64,000 nt of DNA from Methylotenera mobilis 13 (GTDB lineage: Bacteria > Pseudomonadota > Gammaproteobacteria > Burkholderiales > Methylophilaceae): contig NZ_KB913035.1 of the NCBI RefSeq assembly GCF_000384255.1, forward strand, positions 2,557,093-2,621,092, in the 5' to 3' direction. The translations under genes and the position numbers were made by a program. Below are positions 25,924 through 35,221 of the stretch, in pieces. The stretch's first letter is position 1. Each line of letters starts with the position of its first letter. The notes below the pieces were generated by a model. That model was not told where the DNA came from and did no database searches. It saw nothing but the letters and a program-made list of their open reading frames with translations.

Positions 25924-28140
25924 ATGAATAACCAACCGCAAACCACCATGCAAGACCCTCTGTTAGCTGGATTGAATAATAAACAACTTGAGGCGGTCAC
26001 ATTACCGCAACAGTCCGCATTGATTTTAGCTGGTGCTGGCAGTGGTAAAACACGCGTACTCACCGCGCGTATTGCATGGCTGATCCAAACTGAGCAAGTT
26101 TCGCCTACTGGTTTGCTGGCTGTGACGTTTACCAATAAAGCGGCAAAAGAGATGCTCACCCGCATTACGGCATCGCTACCCATCAATACACGCGGCATGT
26201 GGGTTGGTACTTTCCACGGCTTATGTAATCGCTTATTACGCGCACACCACCGCGAGGCTGGGCTGCCAGCAAGTTTTCAAATTTTAGATATTGCAGATCA
26301 GCTTTCCGTCATCAAACGCTTAATGAAGCTGATGAATGTGGATGATGAAAAATTTCCGCCTAAGCAAGTACAAAACTACATTAACGGCTGTAAAGACGAA
26401 GGGTTACGTGCGCATGCGGTTGATGCTTACGACCCACACTCACAAAAATTACGTGAGATTTTTGAAGAATACGATAAACAATGTCAGCGGGATGGTGTAG
26501 CTGACTTTGCAGAGCTGCTATTACGCTGCTATGAGTTGCTGGAACGTGACGCCAATATCCGCCAACACTATCAAAACCGGTTCAGATATATCTTGGTAGA
26601 TGAGTTTCAAGATACCAATCGCTTGCAATACCAATGGCTAAAATTATTGGCGGGTAAAGAAAACTGCATGTTTGCAGTAGGTGATGACGACCAATCCATT
26701 TACGGCTTCCGTGGTGCACGTGTCGGCAATATGCGTGATTTTGAAACCGACTTCAACGTACAAAGCGTAGTCAAGTTGGAAGAAAATTACCGCTCACACA
26801 GTAATATACTCGACGCCGCCAATGCCATTATTTCGCACAACAAAAACCGTTTAGGCAAAAACTTATGGACCAGTGCTGGTGCTGGTGAGCCTGTGCGTGT
26901 ATACCAAGCTTACAACGATAACGATGAAGCCCAATTTATTGTCGATGAAATTAAAATGCTGCATGCAGAAGGCACTGAGCTAGGCGAAATGGCCCTGCTC
27001 TATCGCTCCAATGCGCAATCTCGCGTATTAGAGCATGCGCTATTCTCGGCTAACCTGCCGTATCGCGTTTATGGTGGTTTGCGCTTCTTTGAACGCGCAG
27101 AAATTAAACACGCACTTGCTTACATGCGCCTGATTGCCAATGCCAATGACGATACCGCATTATTGCGCGTGATTAACTTCCCCGCACGTGGCATCGGTGC
27201 CCGTAGCTTAGAGCAGCTACAGGAGGCCGCTCGCGCAGAGAATTGCAGCTTATGGCAGGCCGCCATTAATAAAGTGGGGCATGGCAAAGTTGGCGGTAAA
27301 GGGATTGATGGTTTTGTTGCACTGATTAGGCAAATGGTAGATGAAGCTTATGGCATTAGCCTCTCTGAACTAGCAGAACTCGCCACCACGCTTTCTGGCC
27401 TCAAAGCACATTACCAGAATGAAAAAGAAGGTGAAGACCGCATTGCCAACTTGGAAGAGCTGGTCACGGCGGCAGTTGCCTTTACTAATCAGGATTTTGG
27501 CAACCACAGCAACACAGATGGCGAGACCGAACAAGATCTACTCACACAGTTTTTAAGTCATGCAAGCTTAGAGGCTGGTGAACATCAGGCCGATGTCGGG
27601 CGCGAGGCTTTACAGCTAATGACTGTACATGCGTCTAAGGGACTAGAGTTTAAAGTAGTGTTTATTAGTGGCCTAGAAGAAGGTCTGTGCCCGCACGAGC
27701 AAAGCACCTACGAAGCAAACGGTTTAGAAGAAGAGCGTCGCTTAATGTACGTGGCGGTAACGCGTGCCAGACAACGTTTATATCTTAGCCACGCACAAAG
27801 CCGCATGTTGCACGGACAAGTACGCTATGGCATTCCATCACGCTTTTTGGATGAAATCCCAGAAGAACTGCTCAAGCACTTAAATAGCAAACCTGTGGCC
27901 AAATCTGGCTATGGCAGAGATTACAATGAACTACCCGCCATGATGAGTAAACAGCAAAGTAGCACGCAAAAAAATGCAATGCCTTGGAAAGTGGGTCAGC
28001 AAGTAGCCCACAGTAAATTTGGTAATGGTGTTGTGGTGAGCTATGAGGGCAACGCTAACGATATGCGTGTACAGGTAAATTTTGGCCGTGAAGGTTTAAA
28101 GTGGCTAGCGCTGGAATTTGCAAAACTTACAGCTATTTAA
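25924..28140 (+). CDS. uvrD: DNA helicase II (UvrD/Rep family)
   Basis: A 738-residue superfamily 1A 3'-5' helicase. Motif I AGAGSGKTR (residues ~37-45), motif Ia VTFTNKAAKEM, motif II ILVDEFQDTN, motif III VGDDDQSIYGFRGA, motif IV region YRSNAQSRVLE, motif V TVHASKGLEFKVVF and motif VI EERRLMYVAVTRARQRLYL are all present. The C-terminal ~80 residues (VGQQVAHSKFGNGVVVSYEG) form the Tudor-like tail typical of UvrD/PcrA. It acts in nucleotide excision repair and mismatch repair. Single gene. Full length. Confidence 0.97.
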   Translation: MNNQPQTTMQDPLLAGLNNKQLEAVTLPQQSALILAGAGSGKTRVLTARIAWLIQTEQVSPTGLLAVTFTNKAAKEMLTRITASLPINTRGMWVGTFHGLCNRLLRAHHREAGLPASFQILDIADQLSVIKRLMKLMNVDDEKFPPKQVQNYINGCKDEGLRAHAVDAYDPHSQKLREIFEEYDKQCQRDGVADFAELLLRCYELLERDANIRQHYQNRFRYILVDEFQDTNRLQYQWLKLLAGKENCMFAVGDDDQSIYGFRGARVGNMRDFETDFNVQSVVKLEENYRSHSNILDAANAIISHNKNRLGKNLWTSAGAGEPVRVYQAYNDNDEAQFIVDEIKMLHAEGTELGEMALLYRSNAQSRVLEHALFSANLPYRVYGGLRFFERAEIKHALAYMRLIANANDDTALLRVINFPARGIGARSLEQLQEAARAENCSLWQAAINKVGHGKVGGKGIDGFVALIRQMVDEAYGISLSELAELATTLSGLKAHYQNEKEGEDRIANLEELVTAAVAFTNQDFGNHSNTDGETEQDLLTQFLSHASLEAGEHQADVGREALQLMTVHASKGLEFKVVFISGLEEGLCPHEQSTYEANGLEEERRLMYVAVTRARQRLYLSHAQSRMLHGQVRYGIPSRFLDEIPEELLKHLNSKPVAKSGYGRDYNELPAMMSKQQSSTQKNAMPWKVGQQVAHSKFGNGVVVSYEGNANDMRVQVNFGREGLKWLALEFAKLTAI

Positions 28141-28207
28141 GCAAAACCTTAAGCCCAAAGTACATAAGTACACCAAGCAAAAGAAGCTCAGCAATATCGA
28201 TAAAATC
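28141..28207. repeat. possible divergent copy of the groEL-downstream repeat
   Basis: The minus strand here reads ATTGCTGAGCTTCTTTTGCT followed by TGGTGTACTTATGTAC. It lines up with ATTGCTG...CTTCTCCTTG..GTACTAATCGTAC of the element at 15457-15561, and both end in a C-x-TTGC-like stretch. It begins directly after the uvrD stop. Similarity is by eye and patchy. Confidence 0.35.
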
Positions 28208-28255
28208 TAATAGTAAAAACGCACGACTGTTAGCCAACACCACTAGACGTGACCC

Positions 28256-28298
28256 TAAAAAAAATCCCTATCAGTTAAATATTTAACTAATAGGGATT
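28256..28298 (-). terminator. intrinsic terminator after the BPSS1780-type gene
   Basis: On the minus strand, AATCCCTAT pairs with ATAGGGATT around an inner AGTTAAAT/ATTTAACT dyad, giving a nearly perfect long palindrome (28263-28298), followed by a run of T (28263-28256). It fits the end of the minus-strand gene at 28338. The uvrD transcript would also meet this dyad but without a T-run. Confidence 0.82.
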
Positions 28299-28337
28299 AA
28301 TCCGTTGCACTTAATCAAGCGCAACATAATGTAGCGC

Positions 28338-29126
28338 TTAAGCTTGATCTTGTTGGTCTTGGTCTAGATTTTGGCTTGGGTTCTCTATGCCAAAAATATC
28401 AGCATAGCTGGTGTACAAACTGGTCATCATGACAGGAATGATAGCAACAAACACGACTGCAAAAATCACATGCAAGCTCACCACCAACCACATTGCGGCC
28501 ATTAATACCGCCATAAATATCAAGCCATAGAGCAAAAATGGCAGCATATTCTTTAAACAGGCTACAAAACTTAACTTCATTGCATCAACTGCTTTCAACT
28601 GATTAAGCCCAGCTAACACTGGCGCAAACCAATACCCCATTAGCACAGGCATCAAAAAAAGCATCGCAATCAACAAAGGCAATAAAACAGTGCTAGCTTG
28701 CTCTGGGCTCAAATCTTTACCTTGTGCAATCAGCTCAATGGTTGGCCTATCCATCATCAGTACAACAAACACAGCAATCACGAGTAAACTCATCATGTAA
28801 ATGCCACCAACCGCGATTAACTGCGAGGTGTTTTGCTTAAAGCCTTGAAACAGATGATTGATTTCTAAATCCTGATTGCGAGTAAGCGCTTGGCAACCCC
28901 ACATCATGCCTGCTGCAAACACAGGGGCAAGTAATGTACTCACCACAGAGCCCAATATGGGCACCAGTGAAATAGGAATCATAATCGCTAGATAAATGAC
29001 TAACAAAATAATCCACATCACTGGATTAGCCCTAAACAAAGCAATACCATTCACAATCCATAGCCATGCGCTTGCTGCCGGCACTTGCCTGATGACTGGA
29101 GCTTGCATGTTTAGATCTTCTGCCAT
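28338..29126 (-). CDS. BPSS1780-type membrane protein
   Basis: A 262-residue inner-membrane protein with about six hydrophobic segments arranged as three pairs (about 30-75, 105-130, 150-245). The start after a short cytoplasmic leader, ASAWLWIVNGIALFRANPVM, and LVPILGSVVSTLLAPVFAAGMMWGCQAL, are typical of the family often annotated BPSS1780 in betaproteobacteria. The function of the family is not known. Acidic, Gln-rich C-terminus (QNLDQDQQDQA). The gene is alone with its own terminator downstream. The call is to family only. Confidence 0.82.
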   Translation of the reverse strand: MAEDLNMQAPVIRQVPAASAWLWIVNGIALFRANPVMWIILLVIYLAIMIPISLVPILGSVVSTLLAPVFAAGMMWGCQALTRNQDLEINHLFQGFKQNTSQLIAVGGIYMMSLLVIAVFVVLMMDRPTIELIAQGKDLSPEQASTVLLPLLIAMLFLMPVLMGYWFAPVLAGLNQLKAVDAMKLSFVACLKNMLPFLLYGLIFMAVLMAAMWLVVSLHVIFAVVFVAIIPVMMTSLYTSYADIFGIENPSQNLDQDQQDQA

Positions 29127-29256
29127 GATACTTTCACCTCGGGGTTGAACTCAGTTTGCTTTAAATAATGCTTAAATATTGTCTTTTAACTTAGTACTTT
29201 TAGGTATTGTTTAAACATAATGTCTACATACCAATTAAGGTATTCATCAACAGTCA

Positions 29257-30198
29257 TTAACGCTGCGCAGTACGTAACTTAAGTATGTTTTTAAAATGGT
29301 CAGGGTCTTTTGCATGCGTTAGCTCACCCGCTTGCGGGTAAATCTGATCATACAAGCGTGACAACCAGAAACGTAATGCGGCAATCCGCAGTAAACCACT
29401 CCAAGCAGCATGCTCAGCTTGCTCAAACGGCCTCACGCTTTGATAAGCTTTCAGCAGCGCTTCAACTTTTTCTGTATCTAGTTGCCCATCTGCCTGTACG
29501 CACCAATCATTTGCAACAATCGCCAAATCATAAGCGAGCACATCGTGACAAGCGTAATAGAAATCAATTAACCCACCGACCTTATCGCCATCAAACAATA
29601 CGTTATCACGGAACAAATCAGCATGAATAATGCCTTTAGGTAATGCTGAGGTATCAAGCTCAGCTTGAAACTCCAATGTTTCAGTCAGTAACTGTTGGTC
29701 ATCTGCCGATAAGTGTGCCATCACTTTTTGTGCGGTTTGATTACGCCAATCAGCACCACGTGGGTTTTGATGCGCCTGACCTGAAGTTTGCCCAGCAAAC
29801 GTCTGCCCTGCCTGATGCATTTGCGCCAGCACTCTGCCAACCTCAGCACAATGCACTACGTTTGGCGCAGCAATATCGCGACCATTCAGGCAGCTAATCA
29901 ACACGGCTGGCTTACCATTAAGCATATGCAAGCTTACCCCTGCCTTATTTGTGATAGGGTCAGGACAAGGGACACCGTGCTCCGATAAATGGTGCATTAA
30001 ATCAATAAAATACGGGAGTTCATCAATCGTGTTGTGTTCAAACAAAGTGAGTACGTACTTACTTTGCGTGGTCGTCACAAAGTAATTGGTATTGGTAATG
30101 CCTGAAGAAATACCTTTTAAGTCAACTACTTCACCAATTGGGTAGTCTTGAAGCCAAGCTTGTAATTGCTGAATGCTAACTGAGGTAAAAACAGACAT
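29257..30198 (-). CDS. thrB: homoserine kinase, aminoglycoside-phosphotransferase fold
   Basis: A 313-residue kinase of the APH/choline-kinase fold used as homoserine kinase (ThrB) in pseudomonads and betaproteobacteria, not the GHMP-type enzyme of E. coli. Features: LKGISSGITNTNYFVTT (nucleotide loop), the lysine-equivalent strand KYVLTLFE, catalytic loop IIHADLFRDNVLFDGD, and metal-binding GLIDFYYAC. It phosphorylates homoserine on the way to threonine. Located close to a DUF2782 gene and polA, a neighbourhood common in betaproteobacteria. A hairpin lies in the gap upstream. Confidence 0.93.
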   Translation of the reverse strand: MSVFTSVSIQQLQAWLQDYPIGEVVDLKGISSGITNTNYFVTTTQSKYVLTLFEHNTIDELPYFIDLMHHLSEHGVPCPDPITNKAGVSLHMLNGKPAVLISCLNGRDIAAPNVVHCAEVGRVLAQMHQAGQTFAGQTSGQAHQNPRGADWRNQTAQKVMAHLSADDQQLLTETLEFQAELDTSALPKGIIHADLFRDNVLFDGDKVGGLIDFYYACHDVLAYDLAIVANDWCVQADGQLDTEKVEALLKAYQSVRPFEQAEHAAWSGLLRIAALRFWLSRLYDQIYPQAGELTHAKDPDHFKNILKLRTAQR

Positions 30199-30246
30199 AG
30201 GTATATTTAAAACTGGAAATGATTAAAGGCGAGGCATTATAACAAC

Positions 30247-30280
30247 CATGTGAATGAAAGCACGCTGCCTCATTCACATG
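30247..30280. promoter_or_regulatory. inverted repeat between DUF2782 gene and thrB
   Basis: CATGTGAATGA (30247-30257) and TCATTCACATG (30270-30280) form a perfect 11-bp inverted repeat with a 12-nt loop. No T-run follows in either direction. In the leader of thrB on the minus strand it could be an operator, an RNA processing site or a weak attenuator. Confidence 0.4.
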
Positions 30281-30301
30281 AACGCTTGAAAGTGTGATCA
30301 A

Positions 30302-30649
30302 TTAAAATGTGAAAATGGTCCATTTAGGAATCACCAATGGTGGATTAGGCCCATCATTGACCCAAGCACCATCTTGGTCTTCACGGTGCATATAGTAAGG
30401 CACACCATGTTTAGGCGTGATTTTCATCATATATAATTGACCACCAACACGATACTCCTCAATCGTTTCGCCTTCTTTTTTGATGATGGTAATCACTGGC
30501 TCATCAGGATTATCTTCTGCACTAATACTTGGCGGTGGAATGTCTTCTAGTGGCTCAAGGTTTGCTGGTAAATCTTTAGCTTGGAGCAATGCAGGAAAAA
30601 GCATTGCTGCTATGAATAAAGACGCTAGATTTTTGTTACTTTTACGCAT
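30302..30649 (-). CDS. DUF2782 domain protein, exported
   Basis: 115 residues from the ATG at 30649. The frame is open further upstream, but MRKSNKNLASLFIAAMLFPA reads as a proper signal peptide start, with cleavage near LLQA-KDLP. The mature part is Pro/Asp/Glu-rich (EDIPPPSISAEDNPDEP), then a beta-rich core TIIKKEGETIEEYRVGGQLY and MMKITPKHGVPYYM. This matches DUF2782, periplasmic proteins of unknown function found beside polA and thrB in many proteobacteria. Probably co-transcribed with thrB. Function unknown. Confidence 0.85.
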   Translation of the reverse strand: MRKSNKNLASLFIAAMLFPALLQAKDLPANLEPLEDIPPPSISAEDNPDEPVITIIKKEGETIEEYRVGGQLYMMKITPKHGVPYYMHREDQDGAWVNDGPNPPLVIPKWTIFTF

Positions 30650-30735
30650 AATAATCACCACCCTTAACGGCATGAACACAATCAACTAACCAATGTCTTA
30701 TTCTATCAAAAACCACCCAATATAAGACCATGTGC

Positions 30736-31464
30736 TTATAAATAAAGCTGAATGCGTTCTTCTTCTGCAGAAAGCTTGAAGCCTCGTGTTTCGTAATGCT
30801 TAAAGATGGCTTGTACGATTTCAGCAGGATCATCAATCATCTGTATTAAATCAACATCACTAGCCGAAATCATGTCTTCGCTGACTAAGGTTGTTTTCAC
30901 CCAATCAACTAGCCCACGCCAAAAAGGCTCACACACCAGAATAATTGGTATCCTAAGCGTTTTACCAGTTTGCACCAAGGTGATGGCTTCCATGAGCTCA
31001 TCCAAGGTCCCAAAGCCACCTGGCATGACCACATAGGCGCTTGCATACTTCACAAACATCACCTTACGCATAAAGAAGTGTTTGAAATTTTGGCTGATGT
31101 CTTGATATGGGTTTGCATTCTGCTCATGCGGCAGCTCAATATTTAAACCAATACTCGGAGACTTTCCTGCGAATGCACCCTTATTAGCGGCTTCCATAAT
31201 ACCTGGCCCGCCCCCAGAAATCACAGAAAACCCTGCATCAGATAGCCTTCTGGCAATATCTACCGTCAACTCATAATAAGGGCTATCAGGCTTGGTGCGC
31301 GCACTGCCAAAGATAGAAACCGCTGGTGTAATTTCTTTCAGCCGTTCGGTAGCATCGACAAACTCAGACATAATTTTAAACGCATGCCAAGACTCAAGCC
31401 CAGTATGGTGCATTCCCTGTACATCAGGGTCTGTGATTTTTGGAATTTTTTTAACAACGGTCAT
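30736..31464 (-). CDS. LOG-family protein (TIGR00730 Rossmann fold)
   Basis: 242 residues from the ATG at 31464, which has AAGGA upstream. An earlier start at 31536 lacks family similarity. The core has VSIFGSARTKPDSPYYEL, the sequence SVISGGGPGIMEAANKGA, the conserved RK pair in FFMRKVMFVKYA and the LOG motif MPGGFGTLDELMEAITLVQT. LOG proteins hydrolyse nucleoside monophosphates at the N-glycosidic bond (cytokinin-activating in plants). In bacteria the substrate is commonly AMP or another NMP. Historic annotation as lysine decarboxylase is wrong. It is divergent from polA. Confidence 0.92.
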   Translation of the reverse strand: MTVVKKIPKITDPDVQGMHHTGLESWHAFKIMSEFVDATERLKEITPAVSIFGSARTKPDSPYYELTVDIARRLSDAGFSVISGGGPGIMEAANKGAFAGKSPSIGLNIELPHEQNANPYQDISQNFKHFFMRKVMFVKYASAYVVMPGGFGTLDELMEAITLVQTGKTLRIPIILVCEPFWRGLVDWVKTTLVSEDMISASDVDLIQMIDDPAEIVQAIFKHYETRGFKLSAEEERIQLYL

Positions 31465-31665
31465 GACTGAGAAATCCTTGATGAATGAACTACCAACATT
31501 TAAATAGGCTAAATTAAAACCTTGCGTATAAAACAATTTTTAAGCACGCCATATATGTTTTATTATGTAGGCGATTAAAGACCGTTGGCAACAACCTATT
31601 GCAACTTTTTGTTCAATACACAAGCAAATGAACATGAGGCGTGCTCGCAATTTTTGGATTTTTAC

Positions 31666-34446
31666 ATGAAAACTTTATTATTAGTGGATGGTTCATCTTA
31701 TTTATATCGCGCGTTTCACGCGATGCCTGACCTAAGAAATCGCCAAAACGAACCAACTGGTGCGATTCAAGGTGTATTGAATATGTTACGCCGCTTGCAT
31801 AAAGATTACCCCGCTGATTACAGTGCTTGTGTGTTTGATGCGAAAGGCAAAACCTTTAGAGATGATATCTATCCAGAATATAAAGCAAACCGCGCATCAA
31901 TGCCCGATGACTTAAGAGCGCAGATTGAGCCATTATTTGAAGCCATTAGAGCGATGGGCTGGCCGCTGATTGTGGAAGATGGGGTGGAGGCTGATGATGT
32001 GATTGGCGCGCTCGCCAAACAAGGTGCAAGTGAGGGCATGAAAGTCATCATCTCCACTGGCGATAAAGATATTTCACAACTGGTGGATGAGCAAATCACT
32101 ATCGTGAACACGATGCCAAACGCATTTAGAAAAGGTGATGAAATATTAGATGTTGCTGGCGTTGAAGAAAAATTCGGCATTCCTCCCACCCTGATTGTTG
32201 ATTATTTAATCTTGATTGGCGACACCTCAGATAACGTGCCAGGCGTTGAAAAAGTAGGCCCCAAAACCGCAGTGAAGTGGCTGAAAGAATATGGCTCATT
32301 AGAAAATATCGTCGCGCATGCTGATGAGATTAAAGGCGTGGTCGGTGAGAACTTACGCAAAGCGCTGCCTTGGCTACCTACAGCACGCGAGCTGATTACT
32401 ATCCGCTGCGATGTTGGCATTCAAGAAAATTTGACTGACCTAGCACCGCAAACTCCAGACAAATCCAAACTTGCCGAACTGTTTGATCGCTTTGATTTTA
32501 AAAGCTGGCGCCGTGAGTTGGACAACATGCCAGACACCACAACCAATACAATGCCTACTCGTTCAGTAGCAACAAATACAGCGACGCAGCAAATGCAAAC
32601 TACCGATATGTTTGCACCTAATGAGTACACAGCAAATACCACACGTAACTACGAAACCATTTTAACCAATGCACAGTTAGATGACTGGCTCAATAAAATC
32701 AGCACCGCAGCATTGGTTTGCTTTGATACGGAAACCACCTCACTTGACCCGATGACTGCAAAAATCGTGGGGATGTCATTTAGCGTAGAAGCTGGCAGTG
32801 CGGCATATTTGCCATTAAAGCATGATTACTTTGATGCACCATCCCAGCTAAATTTTGATGAGACTTTGGCTAAAGTTAAACCCATATTAGAGAACTCTGC
32901 TATTAAAAAAGTGGGGCAAAACCTGAAATATGATCAGCATGTATTAGCCAACCACAACATACAACTTAACGGCATTGAGCACGATACGCTACTGCAATCT
33001 TATGTGTTTGAATCCCATAAATCACATGGTATGGATGCTTTAAGCGAGCGTCATTTGGGCATTAAAACCATCACGTTTGAAGAGGTGGCTGGCAAAGGGG
33101 CAAAACAAGTAAGCTTTAACCAAGTAACGGTTGAAGTTGCAGCAGAATACGCTGCTGAAGATGCTGACATTACGCTGCAACTTCACGAAGCGATGTATCC
33201 GCAAGTGGCGGCCGATGTAAAGCTAGACTATATCTACAGCCAAATTGAAATGCCCGTTTCAAATATTCTGTTCACCATTGAGCGCAATGGCGTGCTGATT
33301 GACGCCAACATGCTCAATGCACAAAGCAATGAAATTGGCCTAAAACTAGTGGCATTAGAGAACCAAGCCTACGAGCTTGCTGGACAACCGTTTAACCTAG
33401 GCTCACCAAAACAGCTACAAGAAATCTTATTCGGCAAACTGGGCATCAAACCGCTGAAAAAAACACCAAGCGGCACACCATCAACGGATGAAGATGTTTT
33501 ACAAGAGCTAGCTTTGGATTACCCACTACCAAAAGTCTTACTGGAGTACCGCGGTTTAGCCAAGCTCAAATCTACCTACTCGGACAAACTTCCACGGATG
33601 ATTAATCCCAATACGGGTCGCGTACACACTAGCTATAACCAAGCCGTAGCCATTACTGGCAGACTCGCCAGCTCAGACCCTAATTTACAAAATATTCCAG
33701 TGCGCACACAAGAGGGCCGCCGTATCCGTGAAGCATTTATCGCCCCACAAGGCAGCCATATTGTTTCTGCCGATTACTCGCAAATTGAACTACGCATCAT
33801 GGCACATCTGTCGCAAGATGCAGGCATGCTCAACGCATTTGCCAATAACGAAGATATTCACCGCGCCACTGCCGCAGAGATTTTTGGGGTAGAACGCAGC
33901 GCCGTGGACAACGAACAACGACGTTATGCCAAAGTCATCAACTTTGGGTTGATTTACGGCATGAGCGCGTTTGGTTTGGCGCAAAACTTAAATATCGAGC
34001 GCAGCGCCGCACAAAGCTATATCGAGCGTTATTTTGCGCGCTACCCAGGTGTGCGCCAATACATGCAAGAAACGCGCGAGATTGCCAAACAAAATGGCTA
34101 CGTAGAAACCTATTTTGGACGCAGACTCTGGGTGCCAGAAATCAACAGCAGCAATGGCATGCGCAGAGCTGGCGCTGAACGTGCCGCGATTAACGCACCG
34201 ATGCAAGGCACAGCGGCTGACTTGATTAAACTCGCCATGATTGCCGTGCAGAATTGGTTAACTTCAGAAAAATTAAACACCAAACTCATCATGCAAGTTC
34301 ACGATGAACTGGTGCTGGAAGTACCAGATAATGAACTCGCACTAGTGAGAGAAAAACTACCAGAACTCATGCAAAATGTGGCTAAATTGGACGTACCGCT
34401 ACTGGCTGAGGTTGGCGTGGGTAGTAATTGGGAAAGTGCGCATTAA
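31666..34446 (+). CDS. polA: DNA polymerase I
   Basis: 926 residues from the ATG at 31666 (MKTLLLVDGSSYLYRAFHAM). An upstream ATG at 31585 in the same frame adds an untypical leader. Domains in order: 5'-3' exonuclease (about 1-290, with DGVEADDVIG, STGDKDISQLV, GDTSDNVPGV), 3'-5' proofreading exonuclease (about 320-510, CFDTETTSLDPM and KKVGQNLKYDQHVL, catalytic acids intact), and family A polymerase (about 520-926, with SADYSQIELRIMAHLS motif A, RRYAKVINFGLIYGMSAFGL motif B, and MQVHDELVLEV motif C). All three activities should be present. Replication gap filling and repair. Confidence 0.98.
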   Translation: MKTLLLVDGSSYLYRAFHAMPDLRNRQNEPTGAIQGVLNMLRRLHKDYPADYSACVFDAKGKTFRDDIYPEYKANRASMPDDLRAQIEPLFEAIRAMGWPLIVEDGVEADDVIGALAKQGASEGMKVIISTGDKDISQLVDEQITIVNTMPNAFRKGDEILDVAGVEEKFGIPPTLIVDYLILIGDTSDNVPGVEKVGPKTAVKWLKEYGSLENIVAHADEIKGVVGENLRKALPWLPTARELITIRCDVGIQENLTDLAPQTPDKSKLAELFDRFDFKSWRRELDNMPDTTTNTMPTRSVATNTATQQMQTTDMFAPNEYTANTTRNYETILTNAQLDDWLNKISTAALVCFDTETTSLDPMTAKIVGMSFSVEAGSAAYLPLKHDYFDAPSQLNFDETLAKVKPILENSAIKKVGQNLKYDQHVLANHNIQLNGIEHDTLLQSYVFESHKSHGMDALSERHLGIKTITFEEVAGKGAKQVSFNQVTVEVAAEYAAEDADITLQLHEAMYPQVAADVKLDYIYSQIEMPVSNILFTIERNGVLIDANMLNAQSNEIGLKLVALENQAYELAGQPFNLGSPKQLQEILFGKLGIKPLKKTPSGTPSTDEDVLQELALDYPLPKVLLEYRGLAKLKSTYSDKLPRMINPNTGRVHTSYNQAVAITGRLASSDPNLQNIPVRTQEGRRIREAFIAPQGSHIVSADYSQIELRIMAHLSQDAGMLNAFANNEDIHRATAAEIFGVERSAVDNEQRRYAKVINFGLIYGMSAFGLAQNLNIERSAAQSYIERYFARYPGVRQYMQETREIAKQNGYVETYFGRRLWVPEINSSNGMRRAGAERAAINAPMQGTAADLIKLAMIAVQNWLTSEKLNTKLIMQVHDELVLEVPDNELALVREKLPELMQNVAKLDVPLLAEVGVGSNWESAH

Positions 34447-34474
34447 CTAAACAACGATTAAGATACTTTACAAT

Positions 34475-35221
34475 ATGCAAAACTTCGGCCTCTACATCAT
34501 TGGTGATGAAATCCTCTCTGGCAAACGTCAGGATGCTCACTTATCCAAAGTGATTGAACTGCTTTCCGCACGCGGGCTACAACTTAGCTGGGCAAATTAT
34601 TTGGGCGATATTCCAGCCCAAATTACCGCCTCACTTAAGGCCAGCATGGATAGAGGTGACATTGTATTTAGCTGTGGCGGCATTGGCGCGACGCCTGATG
34701 ATTACACTCGGCAATGTGCGGCTGATGCGGTAGGTGTGCCAATTGCACGCCACTCCGAGGCAGTGGCTGAAATTGAAGCGCAGTACGGAGAAAGCGCCTA
34801 TCCAAAACGCGTATTAATGGCAGATTTTCCACTGGGTGCAACGCTTATCCCCAACCCTGTTAACCGGGTAGCTGGGTTTGCAATCCATCAACATTATTTT
34901 GTGCCAGGCTTTCCGCAGATGGCACACCCGATGATTGAATGGGTGCTAGAGACACACTATCCTCACTTATTTCACCAGCAAGACTACATCGAAACCTCTA
35001 TTTTGGTGATGGATGCAGGTGAAAGCCAACTCATTGATTTTATGAATTATATTGTTGAAAAACACCCAGAAACTAAGTTATTTAGCCTACCTAAATTAGA
35101 TCACCGTCGCACCATAGAGCTGGGTGTAAAGGGCGCATCTCTGCAAGTTAATTCAGCCATGAGTGATATTAAGCAGGGAGTTGCTGCACTAGGTTTTCCA
35201 TGGCTAGAAATCGCAAAATAA
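34475..35221 (+). CDS. CinA-like / molybdopterin-binding domain protein
   Basis: A 248-residue protein made of the MoaB/Mog-like domain found at the N-terminus of CinA (about 1-170: GLYIIGDEILSGKRQDAHLS, SCGGIGATPDDYTRQCAADA, the site NPVNRVAGFAI, HYFVPGFPQMAHPMIEWVL). The CinA deamidase C-terminal domain is absent, so it is the short YfaY-like branch. Starts 28 bp after polA, and its end overlaps the next gene by 22 bp, so all three may be co-transcribed. Family activity may be an NMN- or ADP-ribose-related hydrolase, but this is uncertain for the single-domain form. Confidence 0.85.
   Translation: MQNFGLYIIGDEILSGKRQDAHLSKVIELLSARGLQLSWANYLGDIPAQITASLKASMDRGDIVFSCGGIGATPDDYTRQCAADAVGVPIARHSEAVAEIEAQYGESAYPKRVLMADFPLGATLIPNPVNRVAGFAIHQHYFVPGFPQMAHPMIEWVLETHYPHLFHQQDYIETSILVMDAGESQLIDFMNYIVEKHPETKLFSLPKLDHRRTIELGVKGASLQVNSAMSDIKQGVAALGFPWLEIAK

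Noticed and set aside
28141-28290. An open hydrophobic frame on the minus strand after uvrD, reading like the end of a membrane protein (AELLLLGVLMYFGLKVLLK).
   Set aside because: It has no ATG near its beginning and no ribosome site, contains the terminator palindrome at its upstream end, and the same bases resemble the intergenic repeat after groEL. A chance frame in a repeat is more likely.
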